This document shows positions 53,585 through 62,900 of a stretch of DNA of 64,000 nt, one piece after another (positions within the stretch are counted from its first letter, which is position 1; each line of letters starts with the position of its first letter). Made by a program: the position numbers and the translations under genes. The DNA is from Gemmatimonadetes bacterium 2013_60CM_65_52. Its GTDB lineage: Bacteria; Gemmatimonadota; Gemmatimonadetes; Gemmatimonadales; Gemmatimonadaceae. The notes beneath the pieces were generated by a model that saw only the letters and a program-made list of their open reading frames with translations, ran no database searches and was not told the DNA's origin. The DNA lies in assembly GCA_002215645.1 (NCBI GenBank), contig NGFI01000004.1:371933-435932 (forward strand), in the 5' to 3' direction.

Positions 53585-54787
53585 ATGCAAGCCCGGCAGA
53601 TACCCCGTGGACGCGCACTCCTCGCGCATCTCATGCTGGTAGCCTTGCCCGCGATGAGCTGGGGACAAACCCCACAGCGCCCAACCGGCTTCTCTGTCGC
53701 CGGTCTGCCGGCCGTCAACTACGACGCCGACGAGGGAGTGGGCTACGGCGCGCTCCTCCAGCTCTACGACTACGGCCCGAACGGCGCGCAACCGTATCGG
53801 TACAGCCTTCAGCCCACGGTGTTCTTCACCACCCGCGGCCGGCGCGATGTCATCCTCTTCGTCGACGCGCCACACCTGCTGCCCGATCCCTGGCGACTCG
53901 GCGGATCGCTGGCGCGCGAACAACAGCTCGCCACACCGTTCTACGGCGTCGGCAATGCAACGGTGTTCGACTCCAACGCGACCAAAGGGCCAAACACCTA
54001 CTACTATCGCTACGGTCGCACCGTGTGGCGTGGCAACGCGGACGTTCAACACGACGTCGGCGTACGCGCGGTGCGTCTGCTTGTAGGGGCTGGCGTGCGT
54101 GCGGTCACCATTCGACCGGTGCCCCACGACTCGGGCACCACGCTCCTCGCCCAGCAGGTCGGGCGCGCGACGCTGCCCGCGCGCAACACCGTCAACGCGC
54201 GATTGGGCGTCGTTGTGGACACGCGCGACGGCGAGATCCGCACCCACGCTGGCAACTGGTCCGAGCTGGTCGTACAGAGGGCGGGCAAAGTCCTGGGCGG
54301 CGACGAAGCATACACTCGTATAACGGCAAACATCCGACAGTTCGCCCCCCTCGGTCCGTCGGTCACGTTCGCCGAGCGCGTGGTGCTCCAGACCGTGCGC
54401 GGGAGTCCGTTCGTGACGGAGCTTTCAACCGTTCAGAGCTCCTTCCGAGACGACGAGGCGCTTGGCGGCGCGACATCCATTCGCGGCGTCCCGCGCAATC
54501 GCTACATCGGAAAAGGCGTGGCGTTCTCGAACTCGGAACTGCGGTGGTCCGTCACGGGCTTCGAGCTCTTTCGACAGCCGATGCGACTCGTGCTGAGCAG
54601 CTTCTTCGACGCGGGCCGCGTGTGGACCGACGGGCTCGATTTCTCCACGATCGCAAGCGACCTGCACGTGGGATACGGAGGCGGCGCGCACGTCGAGGTC
54701 GGCCCGAGCTTCGTCGTCACGGGCGACGTAGCCCATTCCTCGCAGACGAAGGCGGCAGTCTACATCGGCATCGGATATTTGTTCTAG
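53585..54787 (+). CDS. Omp85/BamA-type outer membrane protein (surface antigen family)
   Basis: 400 aa from the ATG at 53585 (a TTG at 53567 would add six residues). A signal peptide ends in AMSWGQ. The protein then has VNYDADEGVGYGALLQLYDYG, many beta strands such as NTVNARLGVVVDTRDGEIRTHAG, and SFRDDEALGGATSIRGVPRNRYIGKGVAFSNSELRWSV, in which GATSIRGVPRNRY corresponds to the (V/I)RG(F/Y) loop-6 motif of Omp85 barrels. The C-terminus IGIGYLF ends in Phe. No POTRA domain is present. The substrate is unknown. Confidence 0.82.
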   Translation: MQARQIPRGRALLAHLMLVALPAMSWGQTPQRPTGFSVAGLPAVNYDADEGVGYGALLQLYDYGPNGAQPYRYSLQPTVFFTTRGRRDVILFVDAPHLLPDPWRLGGSLAREQQLATPFYGVGNATVFDSNATKGPNTYYYRYGRTVWRGNADVQHDVGVRAVRLLVGAGVRAVTIRPVPHDSGTTLLAQQVGRATLPARNTVNARLGVVVDTRDGEIRTHAGNWSELVVQRAGKVLGGDEAYTRITANIRQFAPLGPSVTFAERVVLQTVRGSPFVTELSTVQSSFRDDEALGGATSIRGVPRNRYIGKGVAFSNSELRWSVTGFELFRQPMRLVLSSFFDAGRVWTDGLDFSTIASDLHVGYGGGAHVEVGPSFVVTGDVAHSSQTKAAVYIGIGYLF

Positions 54788-54813
54788 GCAAACGGCTCAT
54801 CGGTCACGTGCAC

Positions 54814-54841
54814 TTGACCCATCAAAAAAACTCGATACAAT
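54814..54841 (+). promoter_or_regulatory. Promoter of the arsenic operon, with an extremely short leader
   Basis: TTGACC and TACAAT are separated by 16 bases, and the -10 ends 7 bases before the arsR ATG (54849). The mRNA would start at or within a base or two of the ATG, so it is likely leaderless. The ArsR protein presumably binds over this region to repress it, although no clear dyad is seen. Confidence 0.6.
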
Positions 54842-54848
54842 CCAGTCC

Positions 54849-55166
54849 ATGATCGCCGAACGAGTCAACGTCCCCCGCATCGCCATACTGTGCAACGCAC
54901 TGGCCGACGAGGCGCGCGTTGAAATTGTCGCGCGGCTCCTGGACGGCGAAAAGTGCGTCTGCGACCTCATGGACGATCTCGATGCTGGCCAATCGCGCCT
55001 CTCGTACCACTTGAAGGTGCTCAAGGAGGCGGGGCTGGTGGCCGACCGCCGTGAAGGACGCTGGTCCTACTACACGCTGGAACGAGCAGCCTTTGTCGAG
55101 GCTGGTGAGCTCATCACATCGTTGCGTCCCAGAGCATCCAGAACCCTCAAGACGAACTGTTGCTGA
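54849..55166 (+). CDS. arsR: ArsR-family arsenic-responsive repressor
   Basis: 105 aa. The winged helix is clear: LADEARVEIVARLLDGEKCVCDLMDDLDAGQSRLSYHLKVLKEAGLVADRREGRWSYYTL. C36 and C38 in E-K-C-V-C-D-L occupy the positions of the ELCVCDL As(III)-binding motif, and the C-terminus ends in N-C-C, which could supply further thiols. It should repress its own operon until arsenite binds. TGATGA overlap couples it to arsM. Confidence 0.92.
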   Translation: MIAERVNVPRIAILCNALADEARVEIVARLLDGEKCVCDLMDDLDAGQSRLSYHLKVLKEAGLVADRREGRWSYYTLERAAFVEAGELITSLRPRASRTLKTNCC

Positions 55167-56020
55167 TGACAGAATCACAGAACATCGACGCACTGCGAGA
55201 CACCGTGCGCGGACGCTACGGTCAGGCCGCTCTCCAAGTGATCGAGAGCAGTACCTCGGCCTCCTGTTGTGGTCCGGCCACCGGCTCGAGCGGATGCTGT
55301 GGCGCGACAACGGAGAGCTGGGATCCGATCACCGCCAACCTCTATGATGAAGGACAGGCAGCCGGCGTCCCCGCCGAAGCGCTGCTCGCGTCCCTCGGCT
55401 GCGGCAACCCGACCGCCCTCGCCGATCTGGCCGAAGGCGAAACCGTTCTCGATCTGGGATCAGGCGGCGGCATCGACGTGCTCCTCTCGGCCAAGCGCGT
55501 CGGCCCAACCGGAAAGGCCTATGGCCTCGACATGACGGACGAAATGCTCGCCCTCGCCAACGAGAACAAGGCGCGAGCGGGCGCATCGAACGTCGAATTC
55601 CTTCGCGGCCACATCGAGAGCATTCCGCTTCCCTCCAACACCGTTGACGTCATCATCTCGAATTGCGTGATCAACCTCTCCGGCGACAAGCGAAAGGTGC
55701 TTGCGGAGGCGTTCCGCGTGCTCAAGCCCGGCGGTCGCTTTGCCGTGTCGGACGTGGTAGTGCGCGGAGACATGCCGCCCGAAGTCCGTAAGAGCGCTGA
55801 GCTCTGGGTCGGCTGTGTGGCCGGCGCCCTGGAGGAACAGGAATTCCTTTCGTTGCTTCGCGACGTCGGGTTCGAGAATGCGAGCATCGAGCCCACGCGC
55901 GTATACGCAGCCGAGGACGCGGCGGCTTTCCTCGCCAACACGGGACTCGACGCGGTGCAAGTAGCGAAGGCGATCGACGGCAGGATCATGAGCGCATTCG
56001 TGCGCGCCACCAAGCCGTGA
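55166..56020 (+). CDS. arsM: Arsenite S-adenosylmethionine methyltransferase
   Basis: 284 aa from the ATG at 55166 inside the arsR stop. It methylates As(III) to methylated arsenicals. The SAM motif is [11 protein letters not shown], and C79 ([11 protein letters not shown]), C167 (ISNCVINLS) and C217 (LWVGCVAGA) match the three arsenic-binding Cys of the family. Two extra CC pairs (S-C-C-G and G-C-C-G, residues 34-46) lie near the N-terminus. Trivalent methyl products are toxic or volatile. The gene overlaps the next by GTGA. Confidence 0.95.
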   Translation: MTESQNIDALRDTVRGRYGQAALQVIESSTSASCCGPATGSSGCCGATTESWDPITANLYDEGQAAGVPAEALLASLGCGNPTALADLAEGETVLDLGSGGGIDVLLSAKRVGPTGKAYGLDMTDEMLALANENKARAGASNVEFLRGHIESIPLPSNTVDVIISNCVINLSGDKRKVLAEAFRVLKPGGRFAVSDVVVRGDMPPEVRKSAELWVGCVAGALEEQEFLSLLRDVGFENASIEPTRVYAAEDAAAFLANTGLDAVQVAKAIDGRIMSAFVRATKP

Positions 56021-56481
56021 AGGCGACAATAGCTCCGACGCTACGCAACGCGACCGCGACTGACGCAACGGCCGTCGAAGCGCTGCTTGCCGCGGCGCAA
56101 CTTCCACTCGTCGGTGTCCGCGATGCCCTCGAGAGCTTTACGGTCGCCGAGGACGGCTCTCGCATCGTCGGCGTCGCCGGTATCGAAGAGTGCGGTGAGG
56201 ACACGGGGTACGCCCTACTGCGTTCGGTGGCAGTCGACCCCGAATGGCGCGGCAGAGAGCTCGGGCAGGCGCTCGTAGCGCGCGCGATCGCCTCGGCGCA
56301 GGAGCGGGGAATCCGCTCGCTCTATCTGTTGACCACGACCGCCGAAGCCTGGTTCCCAAGGTTCGGATTCGCCATTACCTCCCGCGACGCGGTTCCTGAC
56401 GAAGTCCGCGCCAGTGCGGAATTCTGTAGCGCATGTCCTGCCAGTGCGACCGTGATGGTCCTGCACCTCGAGACTGCGTAA
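56017..56481 (+). CDS. ArsN2-type GNAT acetyltransferase
   Basis: 154 aa from a GTG at 56017. The GNAT core is LRSVAVDPEWRGRELGQALVARAIASAQERGI, with R-G-x-x-(L/G)-G acetyl-CoA binding, then YLLTTTAEAWFPRFGF, and a Cys-rich C-terminus, FCSACPASATVMV. The LTTTAE...FPR.GF and CP.SA blocks are those of the ArsN2 group linked to arsenic operons. Some ArsN enzymes acetylate organoarsenicals such as phosphinothricin analogues; the substrate here is not shown by the sequence. It lies between arsM and a metallophosphoesterase with overlaps at both ends. Confidence 0.85.
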   Translation: MKATIAPTLRNATATDATAVEALLAAAQLPLVGVRDALESFTVAEDGSRIVGVAGIEECGEDTGYALLRSVAVDPEWRGRELGQALVARAIASAQERGIRSLYLLTTTAEAWFPRFGFAITSRDAVPDEVRASAEFCSACPASATVMVLHLETA

Positions 56482-57239
56482 TGCGCTATCTCCTCTTCTC
56501 CGACGTCCACGCCAATCTTCCCGCACTCCGCGTCGTTCTGCGCGACGCACATGCGCGCACCGATCTGGCCGGCCGATATCACCTCGGCGATCTCGTCGGC
56601 TACGCACCCTGGCCCGACGAGGTCGTCGCGCTCATTGCGGAAGAGGGCATTCCAGGGGTCGCGGGAAATTACGACTCCACCGTCGCGAGCGCGTACAAGC
56701 ACTGTGGTTGCCGCTACGAGGACGCGCGACAGGAGGAGCTGTCGCACCTGAGCTATGCGTGGACCCTCGCCAATACATCAGCCGAGACCAAGCGATTCCT
56801 CGGCAGCCTGCCATTCCGAATCGACATTCGGCCGCTCGGCGGTCACGTCGCAGGTCCCACGATTCGCTTCGTGCACGGCAATCATTCCCTGAACACCGTG
56901 TACGTCACGGAAGACCGAAGTGACGAGTTCCTGTCGTCGATGGCCTCGCACCTCGCCGCACGCGAGGGCGACGTCGTGTGCTTCGGCCATACGCACAAAC
57001 CGTGGCACCGCGTGGTTCAGGGAATCCACTTCGTCAACACGGGAAGCGTCGGCCGGCCAAAGGACGGCGATCCGCGTGCCGGATACGTGCTGCTGGACGT
57101 GACGGAGACAGAGGTCGACGTCGAATTCGTCCGAATCGAGTACGACGTGGAGCAGGCAGCGCGCGCCATCATTTCAAGCACGTTGCCGGACGACTTTGCC
57201 GACTATCTCCGCACCGGTGGTGCGTTGGTGCGCGCGTAG
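56481..57239 (+). CDS. Calcineurin-type metallophosphoesterase of the arsenic operon
   Basis: 252 aa. The ATG overlaps the ArsN2 stop as TAATG. Two-metal motifs are all present: FSDVHANLPAL, YHLGDLVGYAPWP, VAGNYDST, FVHGNH and CFGHTHKPWH, the YfcE/MJ0936 pattern. A CGCRYED insert follows the GNYD block. Such phosphoesterases appear in some arsenic gene islands, where a role with phosphate or arsenate-phosphate competition has been proposed; that is inference here. The operon is arsR-arsM-arsN2-this gene, without efflux genes. Confidence 0.88.
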   Translation: MRYLLFSDVHANLPALRVVLRDAHARTDLAGRYHLGDLVGYAPWPDEVVALIAEEGIPGVAGNYDSTVASAYKHCGCRYEDARQEELSHLSYAWTLANTSAETKRFLGSLPFRIDIRPLGGHVAGPTIRFVHGNHSLNTVYVTEDRSDEFLSSMASHLAAREGDVVCFGHTHKPWHRVVQGIHFVNTGSVGRPKDGDPRAGYVLLDVTETEVDVEFVRIEYDVEQAARAIISSTLPDDFADYLRTGGALVRA

Positions 57240-57299
57240 CGGCGCACGACGCACGTTCGCACTGGCAGCACGTCGCGTGCGCCGATAGCTTCGCCGGCC

Positions 57300-58331
57300 A
57301 TGCAAGAAATCGTGATTCGTCGCGCGATCGTCTCGGTCCTTCTACTCGGCGGACCTGCCTTCGCCCAGAGTACCAAGCCCATCGTCCACGTCATCGGGAC
57401 GGGTGGCACGATCGGTTCGGCCGGCGACTACTGGGGCGGCGATCCGACGCGAGTCGCCATCGCCGATCTCCTGCGTATCCCGGGTATCGACTCCGTGGCG
57501 ACGATGGAATCGGAGCAACTGTTCAATGTGTCCTCCGTCAGCATCGGACCGGCGCGATGGCTCGAGCTGTCGCGGCGCGTCTCCGAGCTCTTTCGCACGC
57601 GCGCCGACATCGCTGGTGTGATCGTCACGCACGGCACGGACACCATGGAGGAGACGTCCTACTTCCTCGATCTCACGGTGTCCGACGAGCGGCCGGTGAT
57701 CGTGACGGGCGCCATGCGTCCGTCGAACATGGCGGGAGCTGACGGGCCGGCGAATCTCATGAACGCAGCTCGCGTCGCCGCGAGTTCCGATGCGCGCGGT
57801 CGGGGTGCCATGGTCCTGATGGACGACCGCCTCTACTCCGCACACGACGTCGTAAAGATGAACTCGACTCGGGTCGAGGCGTTTCAGGCACCCGAGCACG
57901 GACCTGTCGCCGTCACGGATGCCGATGGTCTCTTCTTCCGCGCGCCATCGCCCGGTCGCAAGCATGCGGCGTTCGACATCGCGGACGTGAAAGAGCTGCC
58001 GAGGGTGGACATCGTGTACGCCTATGCCGGAGCCGACAGCGTGCCGATTGACGCGGTGGTCGCGGCCGGTGCTCGAGGCATCGTTGTCGCGGGCGTGGGA
58101 CGCGGAGGCGCGACGGCATCCCAGAACGCAGCGCTCAAGCGAGCCGTCGCCAAGGGAATAGTCGTGGTCATGGCCACACGCACTGGAGCCGGCCGCACTG
58201 GTCGGGGGAGTGACGGCATCATCGGCGCAGGCGACCTCAATGCGCAGAAGGCCCGCGTCCTCCTGACGCTCGCGCTCGCGAGCAGCGCGGATGTCGCGCA
58301 GGCGAAGCGCGCCTTCATCGAGCATCAATGA
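57300..58331 (+). CDS. Secreted L-asparaginase (type II)
   Basis: 343 aa. A signal peptide, MQEIVIRRAIVSVLLLGGPAFAQS, precedes the mature enzyme. HVIGTGGTIGS carries the nucleophile Thr, and VIVTHGTDTMEETSYFLDL the second catalytic Thr with the Asp. A periplasmic enzyme would turn asparagine into aspartate and ammonia. The gene begins 60 bases after the metallophosphoesterase stop, so it may share that transcript, but no function in arsenic resistance is implied. Confidence 0.94.
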   Translation: MQEIVIRRAIVSVLLLGGPAFAQSTKPIVHVIGTGGTIGSAGDYWGGDPTRVAIADLLRIPGIDSVATMESEQLFNVSSVSIGPARWLELSRRVSELFRTRADIAGVIVTHGTDTMEETSYFLDLTVSDERPVIVTGAMRPSNMAGADGPANLMNAARVAASSDARGRGAMVLMDDRLYSAHDVVKMNSTRVEAFQAPEHGPVAVTDADGLFFRAPSPGRKHAAFDIADVKELPRVDIVYAYAGADSVPIDAVVAAGARGIVVAGVGRGGATASQNAALKRAVAKGIVVVMATRTGAGRTGRGSDGIIGAGDLNAQKARVLLTLALASSADVAQAKRAFIEHQ

Positions 58332-58369
58332 GACATTCGCGCCCGGTCGCTACGCCCTGATACGGCGAC

Positions 58370-58603
58370 TCAGGGGGACGTTGCGCTGTGAAAAAAGATC
58401 CGAAAAAGCCACACGACCAGCGCGATCGGCAGAATGACCAGGAGCGCAATCTTGATCACGGCGACGAGCAGGCCGATCATCGCCATTCCGAGGCCGAATA
58501 CCACGCCGAACGTCGCCATCCCAAGCACGAAGAGGATGAACAGGCACGGGACGCCGACAAAGAGAAACAGCGCGGAGAGCAGAAGAAATCGAAGGAGGCG
58601 CAT
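58370..58603 (-). CDS. Small integral membrane protein
   Basis: 77 aa from the ATG at 58601-58603, which has AAGGAGG 2-8 bases upstream on that strand. Two or three membrane helices fill nearly the whole protein: LLLSALFLFVGVPCLFILFVLGMATFGVV, then GLGMAMIGLLVAVIKIALLVILPIALVVWLF. No soluble domain is present. The family is unknown; similar short, Leu/Val/Ile-rich proteins are common and often unnamed. Confidence 0.65.
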   Translation of the reverse strand: MRLLRFLLLSALFLFVGVPCLFILFVLGMATFGVVFGLGMAMIGLLVAVIKIALLVILPIALVVWLFRIFFHSATSP

Positions 58604-58749
58604 TGTTCCGGCGGTTGAGGACTGGGCATCCCTACGTGGCCGTGCTGCATGAGGTTTCTCGCCGCTGGTGGCCGCTAAGAATTCACAAAGTCCCATGCGC
58701 CTCGCAGGCGCGGACGCAGATTCTGCCAACCGAATTGAGGTGAGCGTTC

Positions 58750-59334
58750 ATGCCGGAAGAGATCGAGGTGGATACCGAAAGGCTGCGGGAGACGATCGAC
58801 GAGGAGATCGAGAAGGAGGGTGGAAGGTTCCTGCGCGCGGTGGCCTTGACGACCGCGCTCCTCGCGGCGGTCACCGCGGTCGTTTCGCTGGAGGCCGGCG
58901 CCACGGTAAACGAGGCGCTCATCCTCAAGAGCGAGGCGACCGCCTTGCAGGCCCGCGCGTCGGACCAATGGGCGTACTATCAGGCCAAGGGAATAAAGTC
59001 CGCCATCGCGTCGAACGCGGCGAGTGGGTTCGCGGCGGCCGGACGCCCCGCGCCGGATTCACTCGGCGGCGTGGTCGCCCGTTACGAGCGGGAACAGAAG
59101 TCCATCCAGGCCGAGGCGAAGAAGCTCGAGACGGAGCGCGACGCGCGGAATGCGGAATCCGAGGTGATGATGGCGCGACACCATCACTACGCGGTCGCCA
59201 TCGCCTTGCTGCAGATCGCCATCGCGCTCGGCGCCATCGCCGCGCTCACCAGGCAACGTCTCGCGCTCGTCGCCGCAGGTCTGTCCGGGTTCGGAGGCAT
59301 CATGCTCGCGGTCACGGCCGCATTGCGTCACTGA
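58750..59334 (+). CDS. DUF4337 family membrane protein
   Basis: 194 aa. An acidic N-terminus (EIEVDTERLRETIDEEIEKEGG) precedes a first membrane helix (VALTTALLAAVTAVVSL). The middle has ALILKSEATALQARASDQWAYYQAKGIKS, the most conserved DUF4337 block, and a coiled-coil-like stretch (REQKSIQAEAKKLETERDARNAE). Two C-terminal helices (YAVAIALLQIAIALGAIAAL and LVAAGLSGFGGIMLAVTAAL) complete it. GAGGTGAGCG precedes the ATG. The function of the family is not known. Confidence 0.85.
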   Translation: MPEEIEVDTERLRETIDEEIEKEGGRFLRAVALTTALLAAVTAVVSLEAGATVNEALILKSEATALQARASDQWAYYQAKGIKSAIASNAASGFAAAGRPAPDSLGGVVARYEREQKSIQAEAKKLETERDARNAESEVMMARHHHYAVAIALLQIAIALGAIAALTRQRLALVAAGLSGFGGIMLAVTAALRH

Positions 59335-59400
59335 AGCGCGTGACCCTTCCTCGCCGCCGGCGGCCACTTTTTTTTGCTGCTGGCGATTTGTTCGTGACTT

Positions 59401-59445
59401 GTGCAAGTTGTGCGGGCCGAATTGCGGTCCGTGCATTTCTTGCAC
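59401..59445. other. Large imperfect stem-loop
   Basis: GTGCAAG pairs with CTTGCAC, then TGTGCGGGCC with GGTCCGTGCA (10 bp, some G-U), with a small internal loop between and a GAATTGC hairpin loop. No T-run follows on either side, so it is unlikely to be a terminator. Confidence 0.5.
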
Positions 59446-59576
59446 GATTTCACGCGTCTGGACCTGTTTTTCGCTCCGTAGATGTCTTGATGAAGGTCCC
59501 AACGCGCATCGTCCGTTGTGAGCGACTCACCTGCCTCCACGAGGCCATTTCGCTGCAGCACCGTTTCCTCGTGCAC

Positions 59577-59605
59577 TTGACAGTCTGAATTCTCAGCAGT
59601 AAAGC
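59577..59605 (+). promoter_or_regulatory. Candidate promoter for susC
   Basis: A perfect TTGACA lies 17 bases from TAAAGC, a weak -10. It is 325 bases before the susC start, implying a long leader. Confidence 0.25.
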
Positions 59606-59929
59606 TGGGTGTCTCAGAACCCCCCATGCGCCGTCGCTTGGCTGGGACACCGGTCGAAAAGACAGACGTACCTGACTTCCTTTTTCCAGGACGGTCGTAC
59701 GCGGCGCCAAGTTGATTTGCCTTGCTTCCGAGTCGCGGTGTTTGTACTCCGCGCCGACAAATGCTGTCGGTCGGTTTGGCGCGCCATCGCGCTCGAGCCG
59801 CCGCGAGCCCACGAAGCACGACGCCCAACGTCCCCCGTAGCACGCATCGCTTAGCTGATCCGCAAGCAGGGCCTGTCGTCCAAGCGAGGACCAGGAGAAC
59901 ACCAACGAATGCGCACTGGGAGGAGAACA

Positions 59930-62900
59930 ATGGAGAAGCAGTTGCCCGATACGAAGCCATTCTGGAGCGGTGTGCCGCACGGCTTCCGCGTTGTGATGTC
60001 GAGCCTACTCTTCATGCTGGCCCTGGCCGGAACGGCCACCGCCCAGCAGATCGCGGTCACGGGCACCGTCACCTCCCCCGGCGGCACGCCACTCCAGGGA
60101 GTCGTGGTTCGAGTCCAGGGCGTGCCGGATAGCCGCGCGGTCAGTGCCGCCAACGGACGCTACTTCATCAACGCGCCCGCCAACGGCACGCTGGCCTTCT
60201 CGCTCCTCGGCACGAAGCCCGCGTCGACGCCGGTTGCGGGTCGTACCCGGATCGACGTCGTCATGTCGCAGGTCTCCTACCTCGAAGAGGTGGTGGTGAC
60301 CGCGTACACGGAGCAGCGGCGTGCGGACATCACGGGCGCCGTCGCCAGCGTCAACATGGAGAGCGCGAACCGCCAGACGGGGGCGAGCGTCATCCAGCGA
60401 CTGGACGTCGCGGTGCCCGGCATCACGGTGGCCGCGAGCGGCTCGCCCGGCGGGCGCAGCACGGTGCGCGTGCGAGGGATCAGCTCCTTCCAGAACAACG
60501 ATCCGCTCTATGTCGTGGACGGCACGCCGGTTCAGGACTCGTACATCAACTTCCTGAATCCCGACGACATCACGTCCATCCAGGTTCTGAAGGATGCCTC
60601 GGCGGCATCGATCTACGGGTCGCGCGCCAGCAACGGCGTCATCGTCATCGAGACCACCAAGAGGGGGCCTGCCGGACCGCCACAGGTCACCATGCGCGTG
60701 AGAAGCGGCGTCGCCACTCCGACCCGCGGGTATGACGATTTCCTCATCACGAACTCACTGGACTACTTCCAGATCATCAAGGCCAGCTATCTGAACGCGG
60801 GGCTGCCGGTTCCGACGAACATCTACGGAGACCCGAGCAACCCGACGATTCCGGCCTACACGTTCGCGTCGAACGCCGCAACCCTCACGAAGGACCAGTG
60901 GGGCCGGCCGGTCACGGTCGATGCGAGCAAGTACTCGTACCCGAACAGCCTGATCATGCCAGGCAGCGCGGGCACGAACTGGTGGAAGGCGGTGTTCGGC
61001 TCTGCGCCGGTTGCGGATTACAACCTCGACGTCAGAGGCGGCGGTGAAGAAAACGCGTACAACGCGTCGTTCAACTTCTTCAACCAGAGTGGCACGGCAA
61101 AGTACAATAACTTCCAGCGCGGCACGGTCCGCGTGAACACGTCGTTCAACCGGAGCAAGTTCAACTTCGGCGAGAACGTAAACCTGGCGCTCCAGCAGTC
61201 GTATGGCGGCATCCCGAACGATCCGGGTGGGTACGCGGAGGATGGCATCGTCGGCAAGAACATCCTGATGCAGCCCGTCATTCCCATCTACGACATCAAC
61301 GGCAACTTCGCCGGCGGAAAAGCGACCGGCCTCGGCAACCAGAGCAATCCGCTCAAGGAAGCCTACGAGTTCAGAGACAACAAGAACCGGAACAACTCCG
61401 TCTTCGGGAGCGCCTTTGCGGGTTACGACTTCACGCCGGAGCTCACGCTGAGAACCCGGCTCGGATTCAACCTGTCCCAGAACAACTTCTCGGGGTTCAA
61501 TCCGATCTTCCCCGAGAACGCCGAGGCGACGTTCATCAACTCGATCAACGAGAACGAGAACACGGGCACGGATTGGACCTGGTCCAACACCGCACGGTTT
61601 GCACGGACGTTCAGAGGAAAACACCAGTTCGACGTCTTCGTCGGCGAAGAAGCCAACGCCGGCACCAACCGGTTCATCACGGCGTCGCTGTCCAACCTGC
61701 TCTCGAGCGACCTGAATTCCCGCTACGTGCAGGACGCCCTGGGCGACGCCAGCACGAAGAACGTCTCGAGCTCCGGCGGGAAGAGCGCGTTGCTGTCGTA
61801 TTTTGGCAAGGCCGGGTACAACTACGGCGACAAGTATGTCGCGAGCGTCACGGTGCGCCGGGACGGCTCATCGCGGCTCGGTGAGACCCACCGCTGGGGT
61901 ACGTTCCCGGCATTCGGTCTGGGGTGGAGAATCACCAACGAGCAGTTCCTCCAGAACAACCGGATCTTCTCGGACGTCATGCTCCGGTACGGATTCGGCG
62001 TCACGGGAAATCAGCAGATACCGTCCGGACGCATCGTCTCCCAGTTCGGCGGCGGCCGTGGCGATACGTACTACGACGTGGCAGCATCCGGGAGCAGCGT
62101 GGTGGCGGGATTCCGTCAGTCGTCGCTCGGTAATCCGGATCTGAAATGGGAAGAGAACCGGTCCACGAACGTTGGAGCGGATCTCTCGCTTTTCAATAAC
62201 AACATCAACGTCGTGGTCGATCTGTATCGGCGTGAGACGAACAACCTGCTGTTCGACCCGAGAACGCCTGGCACGGCTGGCATCGCCGCTCCGCCCATCG
62301 TGAACGTCGGAACGATGAAGAACAGCGGCTACGACTTCTCCATCGGTCACATTGGGCCGACGTGGAGTGCGACGTTCAACGGAAGCCACTACAAGAACAC
62401 CGTGGTTTCCATCGACGGCGTGCAGGACTTCTTCTACGGTCCCGTCTCGACGCGCTACGGCAATCAGGTCATCAACAAGGTCGGCTACCCCATCGGCTCG
62501 TTCTTCGGTTACGTCGCCGAGGGTCTCTACAAGGACGCGGCGGAAGTGGCGGCCCACGCGAAGCAGGACGGGGCCGCGCCGGGCCGTATCAAGTTCAAGG
62601 ACACGAATGGCGACGGACAGATCGATCTGAACGATCGTGTCGTCATTGGAAATCCCCATCCGAACTTCACCGGCGGCCTCGATCTCGGCTATCGCCGCGG
62701 AAACTGGGACGTGAGCGCGACCACGTTCGGAACGTTCGGAAACGACATCTTCGACGTGCAGAAGGAGTTCTACATCTTCCGCAACTTCTCCACGAACGTG
62801 CGCAGTGACCTGCTCGCCAATTCGTGGACGCCGACGAATCTCGACGCGAAGTATCCGCGGCTGGACGTCAACGACAACTACAGCCACGCGATCAGCAGCT

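Larger units (their letters stand above)
59335..59929 (+). other. Long non-coding stretch upstream of susC
   Basis: 595 bases without a reading frame I can support; frames on the minus strand here lack RBS, motifs and normal codon use. Present are a GCCGCC/GGCGGC dyad followed by eight T (59353-59375, possible terminator of the DUF4337 gene), a 17-bp stem-loop (59401-59445), and a candidate promoter at 59577-59605. Confidence 0.5.

Noticed and set aside
53465-54247. 260-aa minus-strand frame
   Set aside because: Antisense to the Omp85-type gene, which has a signal peptide and the barrel motif.
59328-59980. Two overlapping minus-strand frames of 210 and 176 aa upstream of susC
   Set aside because: No RBS, no domain, atypical codon use, and both run into the susC signal-peptide region.
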